From: Cyathus striatus
Lineage: Eukaryota; Basidiomycota; Agaricomycetes; Agaricales; Nidulariaceae
Assembly (NCBI GenBank): GCA_025738555.1
Contig: JAOVFP010000008.1
Coordinates: forward strand, 3,782,001-3,846,000
DNA length: 64,000 nucleotides
Reading direction: 5' to 3'
Under the pieces are notes generated by a model that saw nothing but the letters and a program-made list of their open reading frames with translations, was not told where the DNA came from and did not search any database. Shown piece after piece: positions 46,634 through 61,235 of the stretch (position 1 is its first letter; each line of letters opens with the position of its first letter). A program made the translations under genes and the position numbers.

Positions 46634-48298
46634 TGAGATTGCAAAGTTCGAGACAGTTCCTTGAAAGTGACTGAATTCTGCTTTATAGCGACGGCTGGGA
46701 CTACAATGGGTGTCAAAGTGTGAGACGGAAACGAGGTATTATCCACGTGTGTCAATATTATGGTTGCGCAGTGCCTATGAATGCTGGAGGGTTTTGACTT
46801 GGTTTTGACACTTTTGACTCCTATGTACGAGTCTATAAGTATGTGTCGAGAAATCAACAGAGACCAAAAGATGTCAAGTTTATTAACTTACATATAATCC
46901 CGACAGGTATACACGGGCATAGATAAGTCAACTACGGCCAATTTGGCTGACATGACAGAGCTTGACCGTTCGTTATGTACCTAGTAGGAAATGAATTTCC
47001 GATTTCGAGGCCGTCGACCATGGGGCCTTCAAGTGTTGACCAAGGCTAACAGTTGTGCATTGTACCATAATCGTCAACAGATAATGTTCGGGTGCTAATG
47101 CCAGATTGGCGTCTCAGGTATACAGTAGGATACGAATACATTGTTGACAGGGCGCAGCTGTACATGCTGTTATTGGTTAGTTGTACGATTTAGTACGTAG
47201 CGGGAGGTATCGATAATCGGGGTCCAAGTCATTGTGAGTCTTTGTTAAAGAAATTTGAGCGTGTGACGGAGCTAATTAAAAGCCGTGCAACCAAAGTGAA
47301 GCACTTCAAAAATCTGGAAGCTACTGGAAACAAATTAGAAATGAGGAATTTGTAATCATAACATAACAGAAACCCTACCTCAGCGTTGTACCTGTATTGT
47401 ATAACTAAGCCCAAAGGAAAGCATTCGTATGTAGATAAAGATTACCCAGTTAGGGGTGACACTGGTGCGACTTACGCCAGTGAGACTGTTTCTGTGGTGA
47501 CCTGAAGACGAAAGAAAAACAAGAGCTCGCATTTCGTGACGTTAGAGGTTCGAAACCAAATATCAGTGTATTTATGTAATTGCTTAAAGAGGAATTGTTT
47601 AATTATATTTGATATGTAGTCACGGAGAGTAACGACCTTCGCACCGTTGAACGTGTTCCTGACTTCTGTTATTAAGGCCCAAGGCATTGACACGTCAATG
47701 ACATTAACGTTGAATATCACATAAATATTTACATAAATGCTCAATATTAACTCAAGTTCTTGGGTTTCCCACTTATCTTAATATTCTTTGGAGAGCAGCA
47801 GAAGCAATATGTTTGATTGCGAGGAAATGTGGGTCCATTCAACGGATCCAAATTTCATAAAAGGCAATCAAGATTCCAAAAATAGCGAACAATTAAAGAA
47901 ATCGTTGACTAATACAGTCATCAACCGGGACACGTGACACCAAAAATAAAAAATCGATCTACGTCGTAAGATATACGTGAAATAAATATAAAACTTGCAC
48001 AGTTTATTAAAGGAATACCACATATATAACATAGTAAAAGTTTGAAATTTTGAGCAGAGGAAGTAGGTGAAATTCTTGAAAAGGTTGAGGTGGCCAGAAA
48101 TCAGCCATCACCACGTGGCGTGACAGCCCACTCTCAGCTTAATTGTTATCACTGTTGGGACACTGCTGGTCTACCATTTGCTCTTGATTTGCTCTACGCA
48201 ATAATACTGTTAATACTGAGTTTAATAAATTACTACTTGACTGTAAGAATGCCTGCTCAAAATCCCTAGCAATTGTGTATGTACCCTTCCCATTTGGC

Positions 48299-49381
48299 TA
48301 GTGATGAGCAGGGGTAACCCCAGGGGTATTTTCATTTGTACCCTTACCCTACCCCAAATACCCCTACCCTCAGTGAGGTAGGGGTATTAGTGAAGGGTCC
48401 AAGGGGTCCAGACCCTTATCTGTACCCCCAAGATCTTAGGTGAGGGGGTACACACTTAGTGATTACTGATGTATAATTTATAATTATCAATACAGAATGG
48501 TCTTTCCATTATTTATAGTATATACTTCAAGACTAATATTGTAGTATAAATTACATCTCAGTTATTCAGAAGGGAATGGATTTGAATTCATATTTCCAGC
48601 TAAGCAAGAAGCAAGGTTCACAGATGGAATCATTTTATAATATTGCATAGGTACTTGATAAGTAATTATTGTAAATAGAGTGTAGGAGTTGGAATGAATG
48701 TAATGGATTGATTAGACTGCACCCAACTTGAAGGGTTTATATATACTTCTGTAATAGCTACTACTACTAATATATTATCTATATTATACTCTGAGTCTGT
48801 CATAATATGCAATAGGATATGATAGAGGCAATGCTCTATTGTGTTCACCTTTGGTACTGCTATTGGCATGCTTAGTCAGCATCCTCAGCACAGCACATGA
48901 AGTTGCCATGTACCTGTTGATATATGCATTATGTATAGCTTACATCCTATGCTGTAGTTACATGTATGGAAGAAATTATCACATTTAATAGTGCCCTTGT
49001 TTTGTTGCCTAAAATAGCATCCAGTCATGCAGAACAGGAGGCTTGTTTCTATGCAAAAGGCATGAAAGATATATATATTTTCCACAAAAAGTCTCAAGAC
49101 TTAGGGTCACCAGTCACTAATGTTGCTAATGTTGAGGGTTGTCACATACTAAATTGCCTCTGTTGCTAAGTACAGACCAACATTTTTGTTAAATCAGGGT
49201 TTCAAACATGTTATAGTAGTGGAACATACTCATTTAGTATTTTCACAATTTACATCCATAATACCCCTGGACCCTTGCCAGGGTAGGGGTGTCTCAATTC
49301 TGAAAAATCTGGACCCTTACCCCTACCCCTCCTGTACCCTACCCTGGACCCCAGGGTACACTGTACCCTTGCTCATCACTA
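48299..49381. mobile_element. Second copy of hAT-2
   Basis: Same ends and same CATTTGGC duplications (48291-48298, 49382-49389) as 22715-23803. Several G/C-run length differences. It was copied with the large unit rather than inserted independently. Confidence 0.85.
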
Positions 49382-50374
49382 CATTTGGCTTTACACTCTG
49401 CAAGATAAGGAGTAACTAAGTACATGATGTCTACTCTTCTACAAATATCCTCTCCTCTACTACCTTCAATATTGTAGATCTATTTTGTATTATCTGTAAA
49501 AGTGAAAAGAATAGTGAGAAGATGGCTGGTGTGAAGCAGTGGAACAGCTGTGTGTTATCCACTCTAATAGCATGGAATCTATGCTACACCCTGATCCTTG
49601 TTACTGAGCATCAGCACATATATTTCCATAAATCTGATATATAATATGTCTGACTGGCAGGCTTATGCTTAAAACAACTGCTTCTATGTGAAATACTCTT
49701 GTCTATACATAGTTCTATGTCATTTAATTTTTGGAAGTCTCAAATTCTGACAAACCTATCAAGTTTAGTGAATGTTATTTATATAAGTTTACAGTAATGT
49801 GCAAGATTATATTATTCCTAAATCTTAACTACATACATAGCTGTGATTTACAAAAAGTTCTGTGGAAATTGGTGTTGATTTGGAGGTGGGAGAGCGCAGA
49901 TAATCCAGATGTGTCACGTGATGAGGTGGTGCCTTGTTAGGTGGTTGATGACTGTATTATAAAGTACAAAGTCTATGAATCAGAGCTGTAAGTCATAAAA
50001 CATTAGACTGGTCAGCTATAGGCTTCGCAAGCGTAATCGACTTCTCTAGTAGCTTCCATAGCTATTGTCACTAAGTAAAACAGCCTCCAAGTGAGTAAAC
50101 TACATTTGTATGTGATTTGATTTGTCCAAAACTCCACAGATGCAAGCCCAGAGTTGTGTTTATTCCTGCAGTGAAAAAGTTAGCGTGATATATATTCATT
50201 ACAATAAAATAACATACAATTATACTTTGCGAGGTCGCGAATAGGTAACCATAATTTCCGGCCCAAACAATTATGCATTTCAGACTTTCAGACTTGCGAC
50301 GTGATTGCATGTCAATGCACTTTCTTCCGAACAGGAACGTGCAGCAGAACCGATACACCTTCAAAATACGAAAT

Positions 50375-50700
50375 ATTACGATTGTCCAAAATTATGACCA
50401 TTGTAAGACCCTTTGACTACATAATTATACCTGTTTCTCGCATTGTACTGCATTTTACGGACACTTTTATCTGTGGAGCTGTAATCTCCGCCAACATTGA
50501 TGTACGACGAGGCCCAATGCCGGAAAATTGGAGAGATGGATATGAAAAAGGTCTTGTTGTGGTAGCCAGAGTTTCTGGGGTGATAGATGGCGCTGGTGGA
50601 GGTTGACTGACAGGACGCAGTGGAGGTTGTGGAGAAACACTATCTGTAAACTCAGAGGTTGCTTCCAAATTCAGTGGATCCCCTGAAGGGGACACTTTAT
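50375..50700 (-). pseudogene. Second copy of member D
   Basis: Same promoter-to-last-exon fusion as 24795-25115. One A is missing near 50510 (GACGAGGCCC against GACGAAGGCCC), which breaks the frame in the middle of the motif region. Confidence 0.7.
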
Positions 50701-51192
50701 AGCGAAGGCTGGGACTACAATGGGAGTCAAAGTATGTGACGGAAACTTGAGGTATATCTACGTGAGTTAATATTATAGTTGCACAGTGCCTGTGGCTACT
50801 GGAAGGTTTTGACACTTTGGCCCCTTTGACTTCTATGTACGAGTCAATAAGTAAGTATGTGTCGGGAAATCGACGAAACCAAAAGATGTCAAGTTTATTA
50901 ACTTACATACAGTGGCGGCGGGGCGGGCGGGCAGGCCTGCCAATCCTGATGGGCATAGACGGGCATACATAGATAAGTCAGCTATGGCCAATTTGACTGA
51001 CATGACGAAACTTGACCGTTCATTATGTACCTAGCGAAATAAACTTACGATTTCTGAGGCCGTAGACCTTCAAGTGTTGACCAACTTGAAGGCCGCAACT
51101 GTGCATTGTACCATAATTGTCAACAGATAGTCCGGGTGCTAACACCAAGTTAGCGTCTCAGGTATGCAGTTAGATACGAATGCATTGTCGAC

Positions 51193-54100
51193 TAGGGCTG
51201 CACACTGTAACCGTGTATACAGTATACAGTACGGGTTGTACAGCTTCCCGTACCGTACCATACCCTAATCTCAGATGTAAATGTATGGACGGTTAACGGT
51301 ACAGTTACAGGCATATACGGCCGTATTTATGAGAATATTACGTAAATGATCTCTATTAATTTTCGCACCGCTTCATACCCTTACTACTTCACAACTTAGC
51401 ATCTGTACTCACAGAATTCCATTTGGTTAAGGTTTCTCCTTTTCTGTCTTCGCATAATTTTGAAACTCGGAAACCTTTTCGATAAGAGATGTCTCCACCT
51501 GTTACAACTTGGATTCCTGAGCTGCTCCAAAGCATTTGTCGATCCACCCTTGCGAAGCACAAGGAAGTGGCGTGAAGATTGTTCTAGTGGACGATGCCCC
51601 TTGTAAGTGGTGCCAAATACACAAGCTCATTTGCATTTTCTGACATTTGTATGGAGATCCAAGGTGTTTGTAGCCCATTATACAGCATGAGTTACGATGT
51701 GGTCAATATTCAGCACCGAATCAAGGGCTGGTAACTATCTTTAACCATAGTTACACTGAAGTAAGAGTGGCAACGTAAGTGAAGAAATTTTTATCTTTAT
51801 TACTATATAAAAGATTGAAAAAATTGCACTAAAATCAGTCATTACCACCGCTCGCTATGCCCAACCACTGTGCTATCGATTTGGAGACAATGAATTGAAG
51901 GATGCTTCGGACATTACTTCCTGTGACTCTGAAAGTAGTACAGTCTTCCTTCTTCGTACCTCGACTGGCATAAGTGCTACTGAAGGTATGTACTTTTATT
52001 TATTTTTCGAAGTGCATAAATCACAGTACCAACCTACATACCTCGTTCCCAGAAGACACAGGCTGGGTTGGACTTTGAATTCACTTGAAGATATTGCAAA
52101 AAGCAACGATAAGTTGCAAACAAACTCGAGGAGTACTCATCAGCAAGCACTGGTTTTTGCATATAGCATACTATAGTATGTATATGAATCCTTGTAACAT
52201 GTATAACTTTTCAAATTAGCCAAAGTCACTGTATAGTAGTTTGTAGCACTCTGTAATGTAATTACTGTGCTGTATAGCTCTCTACAATTTATGAGAAATC
52301 TGTAGCAATATATAATGTAATTAGTATGCTATAAAGTACTATACAGTTTCCAAGTGCTATGCAATAATCTATAATGTAAGTAGTACACTATGTAATTTTA
52401 TACAGTTCAACACCAAGTGCTCTGTAATGATCTGTAATCTATCTAGTATGATATGTAGTATTATACAGCACTACTAAATTTAATAGTTGAAACTTGTACA
52501 TAGTTGGTAATACCCACAAATCTGCTACATATTACTTAAAGTTCAACTCTCCGCTGTGGAGGGAGTAGTTGGTATACTGGTATAACCCAGTACTATACTT
52601 ATAATTTGATTTACTTCGTTTCATTTATCATTTACCTTTAATTATCTATTTCTACTTACTCTAAATTCCTATCTACATATTTCTATTTTTTTACTTTGGT
52701 TCTACGACGTGTTGTGCAAACAGTGCACTCGGATTTCTGTGTTTTCATTCCATGTGTGGACTTAGAGACGTGGCGCGGCCTCACCAAATATTGGGAAGCC
52801 GATGCCAAACAACACGTGACGTGCGTATGTGCTGTCGTGTCTTGCCTATGCTACAACGCATTCCACTTACTGCTTTCCATATCACTCTCTGCTTTTCTTT
52901 TTTCGTATTCTCTAGGCTTTCTGTCCGTCACCTCAAGGCCTGTCAAGACGACGTTCGGACTCTCTGGGCATTATGCGCCCCTCGGACAGCTCGAGACGAT
53001 AGGGCTTAGGGTTGTACACCCACTCAAGACCCCTCTTTCTCATCAAGATACTTACGTGTTTGGTCCTCAAGACAGGTGTTTCGAATGCTGAGGCACGATG
53101 ACTGGGTCTTTACCCTCATTGTGCTATGCTATTACTGGTGGAAGGATAAGGTACTCGGGTCGAGGCGTTGGGTTTATCTTATATCCGTTCGTTTTATTCT
53201 TTTTCCTTTCTTTCATTATACAATTTCGTCACCCTCGTTTTTTCGTTACGATACACGTCTGGACTCTTTTCCTCTCGTCATTCCTCATCCGATATTCTGA
53301 CTGCCGGTGTCCGATGACAGAGTGCCCCGCCACCAACGACGCATTGTCGAGTTTGCAGCCTAGCCCACTGCACCGCTACTTTGGGGAGAGTAGTCGCCGT
53401 CAACTCCAATGTCGTGTGTTCTGTGGTAACATCAAGAGAGAGCTGCTATCATTGTGCATCGGTTCGAGGAGTATTGAGTGTGGTAAGTGACTCATTCAAC
53501 TTCAATTGTTCAAACACGGTCTCTATTTTCTTACTATACTTACTTCCACTATCATACCTTTGCTATATACTTCCCTTTTCGTTATCCTTCGCTTCTAGCC
53601 TTTCAATTTCATATATCTTCGTGTACCTTTTTCTTTTTCTGGGCAATGGCGACGTAAGAGCATGTGTGCGCTATCCCTATCAGTCTTATCTTTCGCATTG
53701 ACAATGTATCTACAGATGGCATCGTGAACACTCTTACTTCGTCATCCACTCTGCTTGCTCCTCAGCAGCAGACTATGACAGAGACTCCTCAGATCCGGTC
53801 TCAAACCGATGCTTTAACGCTTCATAGATAGCCACATCTCATCAAGTTGCCCTCCTCAATGTCCGGCGCCGCTGGCAAGAACAGCGTGAAAGCCACACAA
53901 TCCACCCCCCTCCTCCCTTCTCTCCCATGTCACAACGACAATGATGCCACTGGATACAGCCCCTTCCTCCCCCCTTCCTCCCTCATCCCCTGCGCGATAA
54001 CAATCACCGCACATCATCCAGCCCCTCCTTCCCTGCACCATTACAATGATGACGAAGCCCATCCTGTCTCCTGTCGGCAAGTGTGGTGTTGAGGGATTTT

Positions 54101-54990
54101 GTTCGCAAAGGGTTGGACAGGATGCACAATTTGGGGTACCATTCTCATTGAATATTATTATTTACCCTGTATCTATTAAAATTACTTAATATATTTATTT
54201 ATTTATATAACTGAAGGAGTGACACTATTGGCTGAGGTATTAGAATCCCAAGGAAATCCTACAGGACCTGCTGTAATCCTGGATATTCTAAAGCTTCCAT
54301 AGCATACTGCCAAGCCTCCACAGTGTTGTATAGCACTCCATAGCATGCTACCATGTCTCTGTAGTGCTTGATAGTATGTAGTGATAACTCTGTAGTACTA
54401 CAGAGTTGAACACCTTTGTTATGGTGCTATGGCATTATACAATGCTCTGTAGCACTACTGTAGCACTGTGTAGTATAATCAGTACTTGCTGATGCTTTAA
54501 GCCACCACTAGAGGATTTTTACTGATGTGATACCTTTAAATGGTGGCTGGGGTATAAGGCTCAGTTACCTAACTTATACTCCCCAGAAACCGATGTTTTA
54601 TCAATTACTGGTTTGTCATTCTGCCATTTCGCTATTTTAATAGTTACTGACACTATTAAATATTTAGGGTCTGCTGTTGCAGCTGAGCACATTATCTCCT
54701 CCGCTGTGAAAGTTTACATGCAAAAAATATACATGCATTGATGCTCGTGAAGCATGTAATACCTTCGGCTCCACCACATGTAGTTTCTCTGCTATGACTT
54801 CAGCCATGTCATAGAATACAAAAAATTGATCTATCAACGGCCATATACCCGTATACGGTCGTATATTTTACCATCCGTACTGTTAGTGCCTTCAACATTT
54901 TAAAATACGGTATGGGTACGGCTTATCCGTATCCGTATAACACCCGTATTTAAACAGCCGTATCCCATATACGGACGGTGTGCAGCCCTA
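51193..54990. mobile_element. Second copy of hAT-1
   Basis: Same termini and TTGTCGAC duplications (51185-51192, 54991-54998). Nearly identical to 25614-29412, with only a handful of differences over 3.8 kb. Confidence 0.85.
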
Positions 54991-55804
54991 TTGTCGACAG
55001 GGCGCAGCTGTACATGATGTTGTTAGAATCTGGGTGTTCGTGTTGAGGCACAGCCGCATAGTTACATAATATAGTTACGTAATCATTCTCTGTATGTACG
55101 CGCGTCGTAGTTTCTGTGCAATTCACGGCTTCATCTGTCACTATCGTCGGTCAGCGTTTTCAATCCGGTCTTCCTCCACGGTCAGCTCTTCAACTCTCCC
55201 CTTCTATTCTTGACAGGTGTTAGTTATGGTTACTGGTATCGATAAAGAATAAAAACAAATAAAGTTCCCTTATAAGTTACAATGTACATGCCACATATTT
55301 CTCACGGGAGTTATAATCATGATGTAACTGACCGTTGAACGTTGTTCTTTTACGAGCTCAGAAAAATTGATACGTGGTTATACTTTTATTAATATATTAT
55401 GCTCTTACATGCCTTTTATCATAGTATACCTTAAGCAGCTTGGCGTGATCAAGTGAGCAACTATTGACTTGGTTGAATTAGCAGAAACCCGGATTGTACC
55501 TCGTCGTCGTCGTGTAAGTCGATGATGTCATGGAAAACCAATGTCCAATCTCTGTGTACTTTAGACTTTTCACTCAAAGCCCGCCAGCTAAGCATTATTA
55601 AAGACAATGAATTTTGAAATAAAGATGCTTGACTATGTGCCGCCGCTGTTCTGGGCAATTTCGAAGTGGACATCAGCGATCGCCAAGCGCTCGGGTTGGC
55701 GGTTGGAGGTCTGAAATTATATTTGATGTTTACAGCCCGCACAGCTATAGACTACATTAAAAATATAAAAGGCCAGACACCTCATTTCTTCTCAGTGATC
55801 CTCA

Positions 55805-57280
55805 ATGCAACAAACCATCATCACCCGCGAAACCCTCGTAGATATAGTAGTCGAGCTCTCCAAAGATGTCCCTTCAGAAGGATTATCCACCAACTTGCCT
55901 GACAAGTTCAATATAAGGGACAATGCAATGACTTTCTTGGAAATCGTGAAGGAGGCCTTCAAGTGCATGTCCGCCGTTGAAGGCCATTTCAGCAGCAGTT
56001 CTGATTCTCTTAAATACTGCCCGGGTAGGTTTTGTCGCTTTTCCTTTCGTTCTGCACGCTCGCCGCTGACTGGAAATTTCAGACAACTAAAGGGAACAAT
56101 GAGAACCTCTCGCGTCTAGCCGATGATTCAAAAGAAATGGCACATGTAGTCCTTTATCATTATTATAATACTGGCACTAGGGAATGGGATTCTGAAATTC
56201 CGGAAGATCATAAAAAAGAATAATGTTTCAATTTGTCGAGTAAGCTTCATTATAATCTTCACTATTGAACAACAGCTTAATGTATACAGGAAAGCATATA
56301 GTGTCTATCTCACAGCCGAAACACTGCGCAATCGCCCATGGTTCAAACGCTTCCTTTCAGCGAAGGTAAACGAGGACACTATTAAGGCTTGTAGAGAGAC
56401 GCTTGATCAAGCCCGTAACGTCCTCGATGTGGGATTTGTTCTATGTTTAACTTCGCTACCCATTCTGACGATCGCTTAGACCAGACTTGCCCTAGAGACA
56501 AACAGGAATACAAGGGAACTGAGAGCGTTTGTCCCTTGGATTACCTCTCTATGCCTGAGGACATTGGGCCTAGATATTACCAATAGCCTACCTTCACAGC
56601 CTCAACTATCATCTCCTGTCAGCCAATCTCCACCAGCGTCATCTACCACTTCAGAAACCCCCACTGCCAGCCAACCCCCACCCGCCCCATCTACCACTCC
56701 AGAAATCCCTACTGTCGGCCAACCTCCACCAGCACCATCTCCCACTTCAGAAACCCCTACTACAAGCCAACTCCCACCTGCACCATCTACCACTCCAGAA
56801 ACCTCTATTGTCAGCCGATCTCCACCAGTGCCAACCACTACCTCAGAAACATCTATTGTTGGTCAACCCCCGCTAGTACCATCTACTACCCCAGAAACCC
56901 CTACTATCACCCAACCTCTACGAGCACCATCTACCACGTCTGGAGCACGTTCTGCCAGCCAATCTCCACCAGCGTCATCTACCACTTCAGAAACACCTAC
57001 TGTTAGCCGACCTCCACTAGCACCATCTACCACTTCAGAGAGACCTACTGTCAGCCAGCCTCCGCCGGTACCATCTACCACTTCAGAGACACCTACTGCA
57101 GAAAGGTCTTCCCGGCACTCGTCTTTCCAAAATATCAGTGGTGGTTTGGTCAATAATATTGGCGGAGACTACAATGTCTCGAATAGAAGTGACCATAGAA
57201 CACAGCTCAACTCGGGAAACATCTGGAATTCGTCAATCAATAATTCTTACAATGGCCGTGGTTATGGACGTCGAATGTAA
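55805..57280 (+). CDS. Family member B (second copy), linker open, N-terminal indels
   Basis: Here the last exon is continuous: ten complete 16-residue repeats, then FQNISGGLVNNIGGDYNVSN and the stop at 57280. Exon 1 instead has an extra T (GGCCTTCAAG near 55957 against GGCCTCAAG), and exon 2 has two extra A in an A run near 56213. The breaks do not coincide with those of the first copy, so each copy is intact exactly where the other is broken. That complementarity points to consensus errors rather than decay. Confidence 0.65.
56621..57100 (+). repeat. 48-bp minisatellite, ten full units
   Basis: Exactly 10 x 48 bp; encodes the Pro/Ser/Thr linker of member B in one frame. Confidence 0.9.
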
Positions 57281-58301
57281 ATGGATCAGTTCCGCAGCAC
57301 ATTTTTAGTCGGGGCCAATTGTTGGAGTATGCAAACGCTCACGCGTCCGATTTGTCTCCACATAGTGACACTTTCTAAGTGTCTACTCTCTAACCTTCTA
57401 GGATTCCGTCACCGGGAAATCTGAAACGTAGTAATTATTTTGACTTGATTTTACTTGATTTTGATTGGACACTACAACGGGCATTTGTTCACACCAGCGA
57501 CCGGCTTTGGGAAATCAAATTATATACGGATGTCAAACGGATGTACTCTGCTTACTACTACTATTGTAGTTGAACTTTGGCTTGACGGTGCGACTTAAAC
57601 GAAAGTAACGCCAACATGACGGCGACTTTAAATGGGTGCTCAAGGCCATAAACCTAACCTTTACAACGAGGTGACCTACATACAGTAGTAACCCATTACA
57701 AGAAACGTGATAGAAAACTGACGAAAAGCGAAGAGGGAGGAGAGTAAATAAATCGAATAGTTGAAAAATTTAAACTACTCGTTAGTATCCGCGATGTAAG
57801 TCATAAAGCTATAATCAAGCTAGGAAGTACGACAGGAATTGGTCTACTTAAACCTTATAAACAGCCTCTCCTATATTAGTAGCACCGACCCCGCCGCCGG
57901 GTCATCGTCGCGACTAGCTGTAGCATAGCCGCCTAGACATCGTGAGTACATCCTGCTGCACTACTTAATAGTAACAAGCAGTGTGATAGGTATGGTCACC
58001 AAGTATCAGCAGGTCCATATATGATTTGCTTTCCCCAAGTTGGCCATTGAAGCAAGCACAGAGCACTTAGTCATTGTTCCTGCAATAAAAGTCAGCATGA
58101 TATGTTTACTGGCATCGCCATGATTAAGCTTACAATTATAGCTCTTGCGAGGTCGTGAGCAGATAATGTCCTGTCAAATCAACTAACCTGAGTTATTTCG
58201 TAGAGATATCTGAATTTTACGAAATGATCGCACGGCAGTGCAGAGGCTCCTGAAGGTTAGGAATGCGTGGCGAAACCGATGGATGTTCGAGGAGCAAAGT
58301 A

Positions 58302-59377
58302 TTACACCATTCCAAAACCATCGGCATTGAAAGAATTCTTGACTTCAAAATTCCACCTGTTACCCGAGTTGTAGTGCTTGTTATGGACACTTCCATCCAC
58401 CGTACTGTAGTCTCCCCCAACACTAATGTAGGATGAGGGTCCACTGCCGGAAAATTGGAAAGGTGGGTATGAGAAAGATCCTGTTGTCTTAGCCCGAATA
58501 TCCGGGGTGGTAGATGGCGCTGGTGGAGATTGGCTGACAGGACGCAGTGGAGGTTGTGGAGAAAGACTATCCGTAAACTCCGAGGTTACTTCCGAGTTCA
58601 GTAGATCCCGTGAAGGAGATGGAGAAACAATTGTAGGAAGAATCTGTCTCAGCTCCCGTGCGTCCCTGTTTGTCTCAAGGAGAGCCCCAAACTAAGTAAT
58701 CGTTAGAATGGGTAGGGAAGTAAAGCATAGAACAAAAGTCACCTCGAAGACACGTCTGGCATGATCAAGTGTTTCCCTTAATTCTTTAATAGTGTCTACG
58801 TCTAGCTTGGCTGAAAAGAAGCGTTTGAACCATGGGCGATTGCGTAGTGCTTCAGCCGTAAGGTAGACATTATATACTTGCCTGTATACATTAAGCTGCT
58901 GTTCAATAGTGAAGATGATAACGAAACTTACTCGACAAATCGAAAAATCGTTTCAACATGATTCTTTGGAATTTCAGATTTCCACTCCCCAGTGCCAGTA
59001 TCATGATAATGAGACAACATTACATATGCAATCTCTAGTGAATTTATGGCCAGACGCAAAAGGTTCTTCTTGTTTCCTTTAGCGGTCTGAGTTTTCTGGT
59101 TAGTATATATTCGTGCAAAACAACTTAGGAAACGCAAAAAAAACCCTACCTGGGCAGTATCCAGGAGAATCAGAACTACTGCTGAAACAGCCTTCAATGG
59201 TACCGCTGGACAGGCATCTGAAGCTCCCTTTACGAGCTCCAGTGAAAGTATTGTAGCTCCGTTCGCTGTGTACTGGTTGCCAGGCAAGTCTATGGTAAAT
59301 CCCTGGCAAGAGACCCGTTTGGAGAGCTCGAGTACTCTGCGGACAAGGGTTTCGCGGGTGATTACGCTTTGTTGCAT
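58302..59377 (-). CDS. Second copy of member C, intact
   Basis: Exons 59150..59377, 58932..59086, 58743..58881, 58302..58691, matching the first copy at an offset of 25,583. Coding sequence and introns show no difference that I could find, so the protein is the same 303 residues. Confidence 0.75.
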
Positions 59378-59723
59378 TGAAGTCGTTGAGAAGTGGGTGG
59401 GAATTGTTATTGTAGCTGGCCTCTGGGTTTATATATAATTTAGAATACAAGGGAGGGCCCGTTCCGGAAGCGATGATCATTACAGCAATGACTTGGGTAC
59501 GCACAGATTGGAGTATTCAGCAGGAAACTGACAAGCGGTGCGTGTGATGATTCAGATTGATTCAGATTGATTCGGTTGCTTTTCTCGAGGAACTCAAACG
59601 GAAGTAACTGCAATATGTCAGCGCTAAATGTGCGCTTAAGGCATAGATGGCAGTTCGGTCTTTTAGTGACGTACATCGGTGATTTACATAGGTGACAGTC
59701 CCTAAGAACTTGGAGGCGGTGCT

Positions 59724-60170
59724 ATGGTGCGGATCGCTTAGTCACCACTAGTTTTGTACAGCGGCAAAATTGGGCCACGAAATTTTTTGAAATTTTTAGG
59801 CCGATTTTGTTCATCTTTTTGAAGGTTTAAGAGTATATTATATCTGTATGATATTGATACTTCATCAAAAGAGTAGATTGTAAGATGAAATACTAGCTTC
59901 CTCACAAATTTTAAGCATAAGAATGATGACTAACCATGTCTATTTATAGTAATTACCTTCCCGATATGGTAATTTGGCAAAATCTGGAATGTGTGAAAAA
60001 TATAACTCGCTCAGTTTTGGGAATTTTGACAAACTGTTTAGTAGAACCATCCAGTTCATCAAAACAAGCATTTTTACAAGAGGAATAAGAAAATGGGGTT
60101 ATTTTGCGTGAGAAATATCAAGTGACTTTTCCTTGTACAAAAGTTGTGGTGACTAAGTGATTCGCACCAT
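59724..60170. mobile_element. Second copy of the 446-bp MITE
   Basis: Same inverted-repeat ends as 34141-34586; one extra T in a T run near 59785. Confidence 0.75.
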
Positions 60171-61235
60171 AGGACCCCTGATTATCCCTATAACACTTAG
60201 TCGCCAATCCAGACACAAACCGGGGCCGTAGGCCCCGGAACTTTGTCGCAATCCGGACATTTTTGGGGGAAAAGTACCGTCAAACTCTGTTCACCTATCC
60301 GGACATCGACGGTCAAAAATTTCAGATGTAAGATCCCTGTCCGGACAAATACCAAGCGACTGAACATTCATTAACATTCATCGATCATCTGTCACTTTCT
60401 CCAATCACCGAATCTCACTGTGGCCGACGTTTTCAATCATTCCCTATTATATACTTGAACGAGCACCGTACCGACAGTTCACTCATCTCCTCGAGCCACC
60501 CAAATCATAAAGAGGTATTTCTTGCATAGCCAACCAACGCCGCAGCAGCACCGCCTGAGCTTGGATAGGCTTGGGATATGGCGACTACTTACCTATGACT
60601 GCCCAATGACTAGACAAGACATTCAACATTTAATTTTTCTAGCCATTTCATCCTTTCCTTGTTTTCATAATATCATTACATTCATCTCGTTGTCAGCCTA
60701 CACTCTATTTCTTTCGTTTCATTCATTTCTATATTGGTTACTTTTCACTCACTACGTTGTCCTATTATCACTGACAACCTTTTATTTTCATAGAACTCAT
60801 AGACCTACTTAGAATCCATATCAGGTTCCCTTGCCCGCATAATGAATGATGATACAATTATTATCATCGACGAAGACGAGCGAGAGTTTTGCGAGTCCGA
60901 TTGGATTGACTTTAGAAAACCATTTCCGACCCGTAATGTACCAGCATACATTGCCAAAGCAATTGACTGTAAAGCTCCGACAAATTTGTGTCTATTTCAT
61001 TCTAATATACATAGATTGTTGGTTTACGTCTTCTGGAAGCTTGATTTCGCAATATTGAAGAAAAAAAATCGAAAATACTGATTTTTGGACTTAGAACACT
61101 CAATCCGGACAAATCCTGAGCCCAGCAGGCGAACCTAGACGCTCTCCGGACAAATTTTCAAAATTTCATTGATGACAGTCCGGACAAAAATTATTTTTTG
61201 AGGAACTAACTGTTATAGGGATTATCGGGGGTCCT
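60171..61235. mobile_element. Second copy of the TCCGGA inverted-repeat element
   Basis: Same ends and six TCCGGACA sites as 34587-35651; G and T run lengths differ by one base in places. Confidence 0.7.
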
